This document shows positions 50,651-58,641 of a stretch of 64,000 nucleotides of DNA, piece after piece. The DNA is from JBOFBH01 sp051657715 (GTDB taxonomy: Bacteria; Actinomycetota; Actinomycetes; Actinomycetales; Angustibacteraceae). The notes beneath the pieces were generated by a model. The model worked only from the letters and a program-made list of their open reading frames with translations, ran no database searches and was not told the DNA's origin. The stretch is taken from positions 37,811-101,810 of the forward strand of contig JBOFLF010000044.1 of NCBI GenBank assembly GCA_051657715.1, given 5' to 3'. Each line of letters opens with the position of its first letter. Positions within the stretch are counted from its first letter, which is position 1. A program made the translations under genes and the position numbers.

Positions 50651-51513
50651 GCGTGGACGCGGTGCTGGTGGTGGTCCCAGCTCGGGACGAGCGGGCGATG
50701 CTGCCGGCGTGTCTCGACTCGGTGGCGGTGGCCGCCCGACGGGTATCTGTTCCGGTGTCCGTGGTCACGGTGCTGGACCGGTGTCGTGACGGGACCGCGT
50801 CGACGCTGACGGGCCGGGACGTCCAGGTGGTCCGCGTGGACGCCGGTCGTGCGGGCGGCGCTCGGCGTGCCGGCGTCCGCTTCGGCCTTCAGCAGCGACC
50901 AGCTTCACAGGTGGACGGCGACCGCACGTGGCCCGACCGCACGTGGCCCGACCGCACGTGGCCCGACCGCACATGGCCCGACCGCACGTGGATCGCCAGC
51001 ACGGATGCGGACTCGGTCGTGCCGCCGGACTGGTTGGAGCACCACCTGGAGCTGGCCCGCGGGGGCGTGGACCTCGTGCTCGGCACGGTGCGCCTGGCGC
51101 ACACCGGCGCAGTGGCGAACCCGGATGCGGTGACGGACCCGGATGCGGTGGCGAACCCGGACGCGGTGGCGAACCCGGACGCGGTGGCGAACCCGGACGC
51201 GGTGACGGACCCGATGGCGCCACTGTGGGCACGACGAACCTGGAGTCTTCGGTACCGCGCCGGGGTGACCGGCGGCGGCCACGACCACGTGCACGCGGCC
51301 AACCTGGGGATCCGCGCCAGCACGTACCTCGCTGCCGGCGGGTGGCCGGACGTCGCCGCGCACGAGGACGTCGAGCTGGTCCGGGCGGTTCGCGCGATCC
51401 CCGGAGCGCGGGTGGCGTCCTCGCTCACCGCAGTGGTCACCACGAGCCCTCGCCTGCGGTCCCGGGTGCCCAGTGGGGTGGCCGGCGACCTGCGGAATCT
51501 GGTCACGGGCTGA
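50647..51513 (+). CDS. GT2-family glycosyltransferase with two in-frame repeat inserts
   Basis: A 288-residue GT-A enzyme. The GTG overlaps the methyltransferase stop (GTGA). The N-terminus LVVVPARDERAMLPACLDSV and TVLDRCRDGTAS form the nucleotide-binding part. The DxD is in WIASTDADSVVPPDWLEHHLEL, and the acceptor part in HVHAANLGIRASTYLAAGGWPDVAAHEDVELVRAVRA. The DRTWP array (residues ~92-115) directly precedes the DxD strand; the DAVANP array (~155-190) follows the next strand. Both are multiples of three and sit in loops. Third gene of the operon; transfers a sugar to an unknown acceptor. Confidence 0.85.
   Translation: MSVDAVLVVVPARDERAMLPACLDSVAVAARRVSVPVSVVTVLDRCRDGTASTLTGRDVQVVRVDAGRAGGARRAGVRFGLQQRPASQVDGDRTWPDRTWPDRTWPDRTWPDRTWIASTDADSVVPPDWLEHHLELARGGVDLVLGTVRLAHTGAVANPDAVTDPDAVANPDAVANPDAVANPDAVTDPMAPLWARRTWSLRYRAGVTGGGHDHVHAANLGIRASTYLAAGGWPDVAAHEDVELVRAVRAIPGARVASSLTAVVTTSPRLRSRVPSGVAGDLRNLVTG
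50920..50991 (+). repeat. Tandem repeat, 15-bp unit, 4.8 copies
   Basis: GACCGCACGTGGCCC at 50920, 50935, 50950 and 50965 (one substitution), then 12 bases. Encodes DRTWP repeats inside the GT2 gene. Confidence 0.97.
51109..51216 (+). repeat. Tandem repeat, 18-bp unit, 6 copies
   Basis: Units of GCGGTGGCGAACCCGGAC or GCGGTGACGGACCCGGAT at 18-bp steps from 51109. Encodes AVANPD/AVTDPD repeats inside the GT2 gene. Confidence 0.97.
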
Positions 51514-51605
51514 CCCTCGCCAAGGCTTGTTGGGCCGGAATGCCCCATGGTGGCCGGGCTCGAAAAAAGGGTACATTCAGTGCACCCGTCGAGCTTGAGG
51601 TGTTC

Positions 51606-53639
51606 ATGTCTTCCCACCGCGCCACCCCCGCCGCTGCCCATCCACGTCACGTGCACAAGCGGCGTCCGCGCCCGGTGGTGGCGGTCCTGCTGATCGCCGT
51701 GGTCGCGGCGCTCGGTGTCGTGCTGATGACTGCTCCGGCGGACCCGCCGGCATCGGCTGGTCGTCTGGTGGCCGTCGCCGTCCAGGAAAACGCCCAGGTC
51801 TCGACAGCCAAGGCGAGTCCCGCCCCTCGCGGCACACCAGCCACGGCTTCCTCGTCGAGCTCCACCGGCTCGACGTCGTCGGCCCGCCCGGTCGCTGCGG
51901 CGAACACCTCCGTCGGTGCTCGGGGGGCGGACCGCGTCACCCTGCCTGACGACATCATGAAGAGCGTCAAGGACTTCGGTGCGATCGGCGACGGGCGCAC
52001 GGACGACACCGCGGCCCTGCAGCGCGCTCTCGCCGACGGCCGGGGTGTGCACAACAACTACAACGGTCGACCGAAGATGCTGTACTTCCCGGCCGGCGAG
52101 TACCGGGTGACCGACACCCTCTCGTGGGGTGGGTGCTGCGTCACGTTGCAGGGCGCCGGGCCTGGAGCGACCACGATCCGACTCCCCGACGGCGCGGCCG
52201 GTTTCGGCGATCCGGGCAAGCCGAAGCCCGTGATCCGCACACCGGCCGGGAACATGTCGTTCCGGCAGAACGTCCACGGCCTGACCATCGACACCGGGCG
52301 CGGCAACCGTGGGGCGGTCGGCCTGGACTTCGTGGGCAACAACCAGTCGACCGTGGACAACGTGGTCATCCGCTCCGGAGACGGCACCGGGGTCGCCGGT
52401 CTGTCCATGGATCGGGCATGGCCAGGGCCATTGCTGGTCAAGGACGTCACGGTGGACGGCTTCGCCCGCGGGGTGAGCGTGAGCAACGAGGTCAACAGCG
52501 TGACCATGGAGCGGGTGACGGTCCGCGGGCAGTCCGAGGCGGGTGTCCGGGTGGGTGCCAACTCGGTGGCGATCCGCTCGCTGCGCAGCGAGAACGCGGT
52601 ACCCGCGGTGATCGGCGAGGGCGCTAAGTCCGCGCTCACCATCCTGGATTCGGAGCTGACCGGCGGGTCCGCGGGACGGCACGCGATCGAGAGCGCCGGC
52701 GAGCTGCTGGTGCGCAACGTGCGGACGTCCGGTTACGCCAGCGCGGTCTCCAGCCGAGGCCGTTCGGTCCCGGGCGCGACGGTCAACGAGTACGTCGCGG
52801 GCGCTCGGTTCGAGTTGTTCGGTGGGCAGGCCCGCACCCTGAACCTGCCGATCAAGGAGTCCGCGGACGCCGCGCAGGACCCGGTCGGTGACTGGGCACG
52901 GTTCGCTCCCGGCGGGTACAACCAGGGCAAGGGCAAGCTGCAGCCGCTGCTCGACTCGGGTCACTCGACGATCTACTTCAGCGGCGGCGGGTACATGTTC
53001 CCGAAGGGGTTCACGGTCACCGTGCCCCCGACGGTGAAGCGGATCGTCGGGTTCGACTCGGTGATCAACGGGAACCTGGTCTTCCGGGTGGTCGGCGCGA
53101 CCTCGACCCCGTTGATCATCGAGCGGTTCGGCTACGGCGTCACGGTGGAGCACTCCTCGCCGCGGCCGGTGGTGGTCCGGCACGGGATGATGGACTACCG
53201 CGAGGGCACCAAGCCGGGCCCAGTGTTCCTGGACGACTTGACCTCGGCGCCGTTGTCGCTCACGCAGCCGCACCAGGTGTGGGCACGGCAGCTGAACATC
53301 GAGGCCAATGAGACGATGATCACCAACACCGCGGCCGACCTGTGGATCCTCGGCCTCAAGACCGAGCAGGCTGGCACGGTCATCGAGACGTCGGGCACCG
53401 GCCGTACCGAGCTGCTCGGTGGTCTCATCTACCCCGCGTCGCAAGTGCCGCAGGGCAGGCCGGCGTTCGTGCTCCGGGACCAGGCGTCGATGTCGCTGAG
53501 CTACGCGGTGGCCTCCTACGTCGGTGGCACCAACTACCGGACGCAGATCGTGCAGACGCGCGGTGGCACCACCCGGTCCGTGCTGAGCGGGGACCTGCCG
53601 CCGAGCGGTCGGATGCCGCTGTTCTCCGGCGGTCCGTGA
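51606..53639 (+). CDS. Membrane-anchored pectate-lyase-fold protein
   Basis: 677 residues from ATG 51606 with GAGG upstream. A short basic N-terminus and one TM helix (PVVAVLLIAVVAALGVVLMT, about residues 23-42) are followed by a Ser/Ala linker. VKDFGAIGDGRTDDTAALQRAL begins the Pectate_lyase_3/GH28-like parallel beta-helix, the classic entry to this fold. Many NxVVIRSGDGTGV-type rungs follow to the C-terminus. Catalytic Asp/Arg residues cannot be assigned. It could be a polysaccharide lyase/hydrolase or an adhesive beta-helix. It follows the GT2 operon by 93 bp, suggesting a link to a surface glycan (inference). Confidence 0.82.
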   Translation: MSSHRATPAAAHPRHVHKRRPRPVVAVLLIAVVAALGVVLMTAPADPPASAGRLVAVAVQENAQVSTAKASPAPRGTPATASSSSSTGSTSSARPVAAANTSVGARGADRVTLPDDIMKSVKDFGAIGDGRTDDTAALQRALADGRGVHNNYNGRPKMLYFPAGEYRVTDTLSWGGCCVTLQGAGPGATTIRLPDGAAGFGDPGKPKPVIRTPAGNMSFRQNVHGLTIDTGRGNRGAVGLDFVGNNQSTVDNVVIRSGDGTGVAGLSMDRAWPGPLLVKDVTVDGFARGVSVSNEVNSVTMERVTVRGQSEAGVRVGANSVAIRSLRSENAVPAVIGEGAKSALTILDSELTGGSAGRHAIESAGELLVRNVRTSGYASAVSSRGRSVPGATVNEYVAGARFELFGGQARTLNLPIKESADAAQDPVGDWARFAPGGYNQGKGKLQPLLDSGHSTIYFSGGGYMFPKGFTVTVPPTVKRIVGFDSVINGNLVFRVVGATSTPLIIERFGYGVTVEHSSPRPVVVRHGMMDYREGTKPGPVFLDDLTSAPLSLTQPHQVWARQLNIEANETMITNTAADLWILGLKTEQAGTVIETSGTGRTELLGGLIYPASQVPQGRPAFVLRDQASMSLSYAVASYVGGTNYRTQIVQTRGGTTRSVLSGDLPPSGRMPLFSGGP

Positions 53640-53653
53640 TCTGAGCTCTCGAT

Positions 53654-53703
53654 GCGCTGCCGCGGCTTGGTCTCTTTCCCCGGGACCCAGGCCGCGGCAG
53701 CGC
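53654..53703. terminator. Strong hairpin terminator
   Basis: GCGCTGCCGCGGC (53654-53666) pairs with GCCGCGGCAGCGC (53691-53703), with an inner GGTC/GACC stem. It lies 15 bp after the beta-helix gene stop. No U-run. Confidence 0.8.
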
Positions 53704-53921
53704 AGTGTCCAGGCTCGCCACAGCGCACCATCTCCTGCGGCTGGCCTTGGGTTGTTTCTCTGCCAAGCTGCGCGCCGGGCAGCTTTGGCCCACCACTGGC
53801 GAGTGGCCGGGTGGTCGTGTGGGAGGAATCGGCGACCTGTCCTGGACGCGCTGCCCAGCGCTGTCAGGTCACGTGGTGGCGATGACCGGGGCTCATCCGC
53901 GACGCAGCCGCGACGTGCAGT
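53704..53921. other. Intergenic, nothing clear
   Basis: Convergent gap after the terminator. I see no gene or repeat. Confidence 0.5.
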
Positions 53922-55115
53922 TCACCCGGCGGTGCACGGGCCGGTGCTGACCGGGGCGTCCGCCACGGCGGCGTCGTCCAGGACCGGCTGGGACTCCTCC
54001 AGGGTCAGGGCGTAGCCGGTGCGGGCGTCGTCCAGGCTCTTGGCGAACACCACGCCGACCACCCGGCCGCGCTCGTCCAGGAGCGGGCCGCCGGAGTTGC
54101 CCGGCCGCACCCGTGCGTACAGCGAGTACACCTGACGTGTGGATCCGCTGCTGCCGTAGATGTCCTCACCGCGGGCTGTGACGATCTCCCGGATCCGGGC
54201 CGCGTTGACCTGGTACGGCCCGTCCAGGGGAAACCCGACCACCGCCACCGGGTCACCGCGCTCGATGTCCTCCCCCAACGGCAGTGCCGGAGCGGGCAGC
54301 CCATCGACGTCGAGGACGGCGAGGTCTCGTACCGGGTCGAACACCACGACCCGGGCGGGGTACTGCCGACCCGCGCCACCTACCTGCACCTGAGGACGTC
54401 GCACCCCGGCGACCACGTGTGCGTTGGTCACCACGACACCACGGCCCAGGACCCAGCCGGTGCCCTCTTGGCTGCGGGAGCACGACTGCGCGGTCCCGGT
54501 GACCTTGACGATGCTGGCAGCAGCGCGCCGCACCCCCGGTGTGGACCGGATCGCGGGGTCGGGAGGGGGGACGGATCGAATCCGCTCCGGCCCGAAACCC
54601 TCGAAAACCCGGGGGAACCGTTCAGCGTCGAGTAGTGAGCGGAACCGGGCGAAGGCGCTGCTGCTGGTGACCGGCACCACCCGATCGATCGCGGTCACCA
54701 CCCACGACTGGGCGACCGCCCGGGACAGCGACGGCGACGGGCCGCCACGGACCGCCCCGGCAACCAGCCACACCAGCAAGGACATCGCCACGATGCTCGC
54801 CAGGGCACCCAGCACGGAGTCCGCCAGTTTTCCCGACCCCTTCCGCACCCGGTTGCGCAGCCGGGAGCCGGCCATCACCGCCGCGGCCTGCCCGAGCGTC
54901 GCGGCGAGCAGTACCCCGGCCAGCAGCAGCACCACACGGCGCATGTCCGTGGGGTCATCGGCGAGTACCCGCCCGAGCACGAACGGCAGCAGCCACATCG
55001 CCAGCACTGCCCCGCCGAGGAAGCCGGTGAGGGACAGCACACCGACGAGAGCCCCACGGCGGAAGCCCGTGACCGCGTACCCGACGAGCGCCACGACGAG
55101 GATCAGGTCGATCAC
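53922..55115 (-). CDS. marP: MarP-like membrane serine protease (CvpA plus trypsin domain)
   Basis: 397 residues. The GTG overlaps the Nudix stop (GTGA). The N-terminal CvpA-like domain has four TM helices (ILVVALVGYAVTGFRRGALVGVLSL; AVLAMWLLPFVLG; VVLLLAGVLLAATLGQAAAV; ALASIVAMSLLVWLVAGAV). The external chymotrypsin-like domain has His in VVVTNAHVVAG, Asp in RDLAVLDVDG and Ser in VRPGNSGGPLLDERG. Cys in TAQSCSRS and GPCTAG may form the stress-sensing disulfide. The order matches Rv3671c (marP) of M. tuberculosis, an acid/oxidative-stress protease. Confidence 0.93.
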   Translation of the reverse strand: MIDLILVVALVGYAVTGFRRGALVGVLSLTGFLGGAVLAMWLLPFVLGRVLADDPTDMRRVVLLLAGVLLAATLGQAAAVMAGSRLRNRVRKGSGKLADSVLGALASIVAMSLLVWLVAGAVRGGPSPSLSRAVAQSWVVTAIDRVVPVTSSSAFARFRSLLDAERFPRVFEGFGPERIRSVPPPDPAIRSTPGVRRAAASIVKVTGTAQSCSRSQEGTGWVLGRGVVVTNAHVVAGVRRPQVQVGGAGRQYPARVVVFDPVRDLAVLDVDGLPAPALPLGEDIERGDPVAVVGFPLDGPYQVNAARIREIVTARGEDIYGSSGSTRQVYSLYARVRPGNSGGPLLDERGRVVGVVFAKSLDDARTGYALTLEESQPVLDDAAVADAPVSTGPCTAG

Positions 55116-56008
55116 GAGCCGCCTCCCCCGGCACGCGACGCCTCGTCGAGACGCGCCACCGGAATGACGCGGGACCTGTCCCAGGGGAGTGCCAGGTCGC
55201 TGAGCTCCAGGACGCGGGACAACAGCTCCGCGGTGAAGCCCCAGATGGCCAGCCCGCGCACCGCGAATGCCGGGCCTCGATAGCCCCGGGGGTGCACCGC
55301 GCTGAACCGGTTGCCCGGGTCGATCAGCTCAGCCACCGGCACCAGCTCGACCCTGGCCACTTCGGCTGGGTCCACCGCGGTGACCGGGGACGGTGCGCGC
55401 CACCAGGCGAGCACCGGCGTCACCCGGTGATCGCTCGCGTGCAGGTAGAGCTCGGGCAACAATCCGACGACCTCGACCCCCGCCGGGTTCAGACCGGTCT
55501 CCTCGGCCGCCTCGCGCAGCGCCGCACCAACCGGTCCGTCGTCCTGCGGATCGACCGTACCGCCAGGAAACGACACCTGGCCGGGGTGAGATCGCAGGCT
55601 GGCTGCCCGCTCGGTGAGCAGCACCCCGAGGTCTGCGACCGGATCCCCTGCCGAGCCCGCGGCGGGGTCCGCGCCCGAACTTGACCGAGCCGGGCCAGCC
55701 GCGTCAGAGCCGTCAGCGGTACTAGTGCCGTGAGCAGTGCTGGAGCCGTCAGCGGTGCTAGTGCCGTGAGCAGTGCTGGAGCCGTGAGCAGCGCTGGAGT
55801 CCTGCCCAGGGCTAGCGCGCTGAGCAGCGCAAGGCCCGAACACCATGAGCACCGCGGAGCGGCGACTGCCTGCGCGAGGTGCTCGACGGCCATCCGGCCC
55901 GGCCAGGTCAGACCAGTGCGCGGGGTCGACGGAGCGGGCGAGCGATGCTCGTATCTGCTGTGGCACAACCGTCCGACCCTGCCTCGGGGCAGCCGTCCGA
56001 CCGCTCAC
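55112..56008 (-). CDS. Nudix hydrolase, CoA pyrophosphatase type
   Basis: 298 residues. GTG 56008 overlaps the nth stop (GTGA). The core LLTERAASLRSHPGQVSFPGG matches the CoA-diphosphatase signature, followed by the Nudix box GTVDPQDDGPVGAALREAAEETGL. A C-terminal ELLSRVLELSDL helix follows. A Ser/Thr/His/Gly low-complexity insert (SSTAHGTSTADG repeats) near residues 70-100 comes from an 18-bp array. The M. tuberculosis locus has a TlpA-like gene between nth and this one; here it is absent. Confidence 0.88.
   Translation of the reverse strand: MSGRTAAPRQGRTVVPQQIRASLARSVDPAHWSDLAGPDGRRAPRAGSRRSAVLMVFGPCAAQRASPGQDSSAAHGSSTAHGTSTADGSSTAHGTSTADGSDAAGPARSSSGADPAAGSAGDPVADLGVLLTERAASLRSHPGQVSFPGGTVDPQDDGPVGAALREAAEETGLNPAGVEVVGLLPELYLHASDHRVTPVLAWWRAPSPVTAVDPAEVARVELVPVAELIDPGNRFSAVHPRGYRGPAFAVRGLAIWGFTAELLSRVLELSDLALPWDRSRVIPVARLDEASRAGGGGS
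55709..55798. repeat. Tandem repeat, 18-bp unit, 5 copies
   Basis: Alternating GCCGTCAGCGGTGCTAGT and GCCGTGAGCAGTGCTGGA, making a 36-bp higher-order unit (55709-55744, 55745-55780) plus a half unit. In frame in the Nudix gene. Confidence 0.95.
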
Positions 56009-56886
56009 CCGATGGCCTCCGCGGCGCGTTCGTACTTCAACAGCCGTCGTGCCTTGACCGGGTCGGTCTCGCCCTCGTCGGACGCCGGGCAGAGCCGGCT
56101 CACCGGGCACGCCCCGCACGCCGGACGGCGAGCGTGGCAGGTCCGACGACCGTGGAAGATCAGCACGTGGGACAGCATCGTCCAATCCCGCTTCAGGAAC
56201 AATGCCCCGACCGCATACTCGACCCGCACCGGGTCAGTCTCGGTGGTCCAGCCGAGCCGGCGCGCCAGGCGCCCGACGTGGGTGTCAACGGTGATCCCTG
56301 GCACGCCGAATGCGTTGCCCAGCACCACGTTCGCGGTCTTGCGGCCCACTCCCGGAAGAGTGACCAGGTCGACCAGCCGACGTGGCACCTCGCCGTCGAA
56401 CCGCTCCATCAGGGCCGCGCTCAGCTTCAGCACCGCGTTGGTCTTGGCACGGTAGAAACCGGTCGGGGTAAGCAGCCGCTCCAGCCCGGCGCGGTCGGCG
56501 CCGGCCAGCGCGGCGGCGTCCGGGTACCGGGCAAACAACTCGGGGGTCACCTTGTTCACGGCGATGTCGGTGGTCTGGGCGGACAGCACGGTGGCCACCA
56601 ACAACTGGAACGGTGTCTCGAAGTTCAACTCGCAGTGCGCATACGGGTACAGCTCGTGGAGCTCTCGGTACGTTCGGCGAGCCCGTCGAACCAGGCTGGT
56701 CGGCGATGCCGCCTGAGCCGTGACCACTCCGTCGTGAGTGGGGCGGCCCGAGGTGGACCGTCCTGAAGCGGTGCGGCCCACAGAGGTGCGGCCCGCAGCC
56801 GTGCGGCCCACAGCCGTGCTGCCCGCAGCCGTGCTGCCCGCGGCGGTGCGGCCTTCAGGGGTGCGGCCGGAGGCGGAGCGGGGCAT
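56005..56886 (-). CDS. nth: Endonuclease III
   Basis: A 293-residue bifunctional base-excision enzyme. Core: LNFETPFQLLVATVLSAQTTD, HhH LPGVGRKTANVVLGNAFG with the catalytic Lys, VDTHVGRLARRLG with the catalytic Asp, and the 4Fe-4S loop CHARRPACGACPVSRLC (C-x6-C-x2-C-x5-C). Standard enzymes have about 210-250 residues; here about 60 extra N-terminal residues are G-R/S-T-A pentapeptide repeats from a 15-bp array. Starts nearer the core (VVTAQAASP, about residue 54) are possible. Confidence 0.95.
   Translation of the reverse strand: MPRSASGRTPEGRTAAGSTAAGSTAVGRTAAGRTSVGRTASGRSTSGRPTHDGVVTAQAASPTSLVRRARRTYRELHELYPYAHCELNFETPFQLLVATVLSAQTTDIAVNKVTPELFARYPDAAALAGADRAGLERLLTPTGFYRAKTNAVLKLSAALMERFDGEVPRRLVDLVTLPGVGRKTANVVLGNAFGVPGITVDTHVGRLARRLGWTTETDPVRVEYAVGALFLKRDWTMLSHVLIFHGRRTCHARRPACGACPVSRLCPASDEGETDPVKARRLLKYERAAEAIG
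56770..56874. repeat. Tandem repeat, 15-bp unit, 7 copies
   Basis: Units such as GGTGCGGCCCACAGA at 15-bp steps from 56770 to 56874. Codes the Gly-Arg/Ser-Thr-Ala-x repeats at the nth N-terminus. Confidence 0.93.
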
Positions 56887-57056
56887 GGGTTGAGCCTACG
56901 GCGCGAGTCGGACATCCTTTCGCGAGGACTACCGGGAGCTGGCGCGCGCGTCGATGTGGGCGTCCTCACGCCTGAGGTGGTCACGCGGGTGCGGGCTGGC
57001 TGGCAAACTTGTCCGGAGCGGTATCGACGGCGACCCGGTGTCGGCAGGAGGCTCGC

Positions 57057-57773
57057 GTGCACAACCCGCGGCAGCGGTCGGAGCAAGAGCGGATCGCGCT
57101 GGACGACACGATCCGCCAGGCCCCGCTGTTCGCGGCGCTGGACGACGAGGACGCCCGCTCGCTGCTGGACCTGATGTCCGACGTCACCCTGGCTCGTTCC
57201 CAGGTGCTGTTCCACGAGGGTGACCCAGGTGATCGGCTGTACATCATCCACGACGGCAAGATCAAGCTCGGCCGGGCCAGCGGGGACGGTCGGGAGAACC
57301 TGCTCGCCGTCCTGGGGCCAGGTGAGATGTTCGGCGAGCTGAGCTTGTTCGACCCGGGTCCGCGTACCTCGACCGCCTCCACGGTCGGGCCCACTCGGTT
57401 GATCGACTTGGGCCACGACGACCTCATCGCGTTCCTCTCCGATCGGCCCGCGGTGGCCCAACAACTGTTGCGCGCCCTGGCCCAGCGGTTGCGTCGCACC
57501 AACGAGCACCTGGCCGATCTGGTGTTCTCCGATGTCCCAGGACGGGTGGCGAAGGCGTTGCTCGAGCTGTCCGTCCGGTTCGGCCGACCGAATCAGGACG
57601 GGCTGCTGGTCGCACACGAGCTGACCCAGGAGGAGCTGGCCCAGCTCGTCGGAGCTTCCAGGGAGACCGTCAACAAGGCGCTCGCCGACTTCGCGACCCG
57701 CGGTTGGCTGCGGCTGGAGGCGCGGGCCGTCGTCCTGCTCGATGTCGAGCGCCTGCGCCGCCGCGCCCGCTGA
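57057..57773 (+). CDS. crp: Crp/Fnr-family cAMP-type regulator
   Basis: 238 residues. GTG 57057 has AGGAGG five bases upstream. A cyclic-nucleotide-binding domain (LFHEGDPGDRLYIIHDGKIKLGR, GPGEMFGELSLFDPGPRTSTASTV) is followed by a dimer helix and an HTH (LTQEELAQLVGASRETVNKALADFATRGWLRL). GELSLF and RTSTA correspond to the phosphate/cAMP contacts. Same neighbourhood as Rv3676 (CRP) of M. tuberculosis. Confidence 0.95.
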   Translation: MHNPRQRSEQERIALDDTIRQAPLFAALDDEDARSLLDLMSDVTLARSQVLFHEGDPGDRLYIIHDGKIKLGRASGDGRENLLAVLGPGEMFGELSLFDPGPRTSTASTVGPTRLIDLGHDDLIAFLSDRPAVAQQLLRALAQRLRRTNEHLADLVFSDVPGRVAKALLELSVRFGRPNQDGLLVAHELTQEELAQLVGASRETVNKALADFATRGWLRLEARAVVLLDVERLRRRAR

Positions 57774-57780
57774 CGAACCG

Positions 57781-58641
57781 TCACTGCTCAGCGAGGTAGT
57801 CCAGCTGGGCGCGCACCGACAGCTCCGCAGCCGGCCACAGGGCTTCATCGACGTCGACGTACACCGTCTCGACGACTTCGCGCGCGGTGCGCGATCCGCC
57901 GGCTACCGCATCTCGTACCTGGTCGAGTCGATGTCGACGATGGGTGAGGTAGTGCTCGACGACGGTCGCGGCGTCGGATCGTGCCGGGCCGTGTCCGGGC
58001 AACACGTGGCGGACGGCGCCGTCCGCGATCAAGGCGCCGAGGCGCCGCAGCGACTCCAGGTCGTCGACGAGCCGGCCGTCCGGGTGAGCGACCACGGTGG
58101 TGCCCGCGCCCAGCACGGTGTCGCCGGTGAGGATCGCCGCGTCGGCCGCCACCAGGAACGACAAGGAGTCGTCGGTATGACCCGGGGTGGCGACCACCGT
58201 GAGCTCGAGGCCGTCCGCGGCCACCACATCGCCGTCGGCCAGACCCTGCGGGCCGAGCCGGTGCCGCGGGTCGAGCGCGCGCACCGGCGCTCCGGTCAGG
58301 TCGGCCAACCGCGCCGCGCCGGCACTGTGATCGGCGTGGTGGTGGGTGAGCAGGATCTCGACCACCCGGGCGTTGCCCGCCCGAACCAGCTGATGCACGG
58401 CCGCCAGGTGCGCCGGATCGTCCGGCCCGGGGTCGACGACGATCGCGGACGGTGCTCCCGGCTCCCGCAGGACCCAGGTGTTGGTGCCCTGCAACGTCAT
58501 CGGTCCGGGGTTGGGTGCCAGGACGCACTGGGCGCGCGCGGTCACCGGCCCGCCGTCCCATGGTGCGGCGCCGGTCCGCCTGAAGGCTTGGGGTGCCCTC
58601 GCGTTCTCGGCGTCGTCGTCCCGGCCCGGAGCACGCGTCAC
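57781..58641 (-). CDS. Metallo-beta-lactamase-fold hydrolase
   Basis: 286 residues. GTG 58641 overlaps the previous stop. It has the metal motif EILLTHHHADHSAGAARL, further His in VVATPGHTDDSLSF, Asp in AAILTGDTVLGAG and His in HVLPGHGPARSD, plus GTNTWVL near the start. LACTB2-like; such actinobacterial proteins may act on RNA or small thioesters. Syntenic with Rv3677c. It converges on crp with only 7 bp between. Confidence 0.9.
   Translation of the reverse strand: MTRAPGRDDDAENARAPQAFRRTGAAPWDGGPVTARAQCVLAPNPGPMTLQGTNTWVLREPGAPSAIVVDPGPDDPAHLAAVHQLVRAGNARVVEILLTHHHADHSAGAARLADLTGAPVRALDPRHRLGPQGLADGDVVAADGLELTVVATPGHTDDSLSFLVAADAAILTGDTVLGAGTTVVAHPDGRLVDDLESLRRLGALIADGAVRHVLPGHGPARSDAATVVEHYLTHRRHRLDQVRDAVAGGSRTAREVVETVYVDVDEALWPAAELSVRAQLDYLAEQ

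Noticed and set aside
50889..53444. 851-codon minus-strand open frame
   Set aside because: It is antisense to the GT2 and beta-helix genes and has no recognisable domain.
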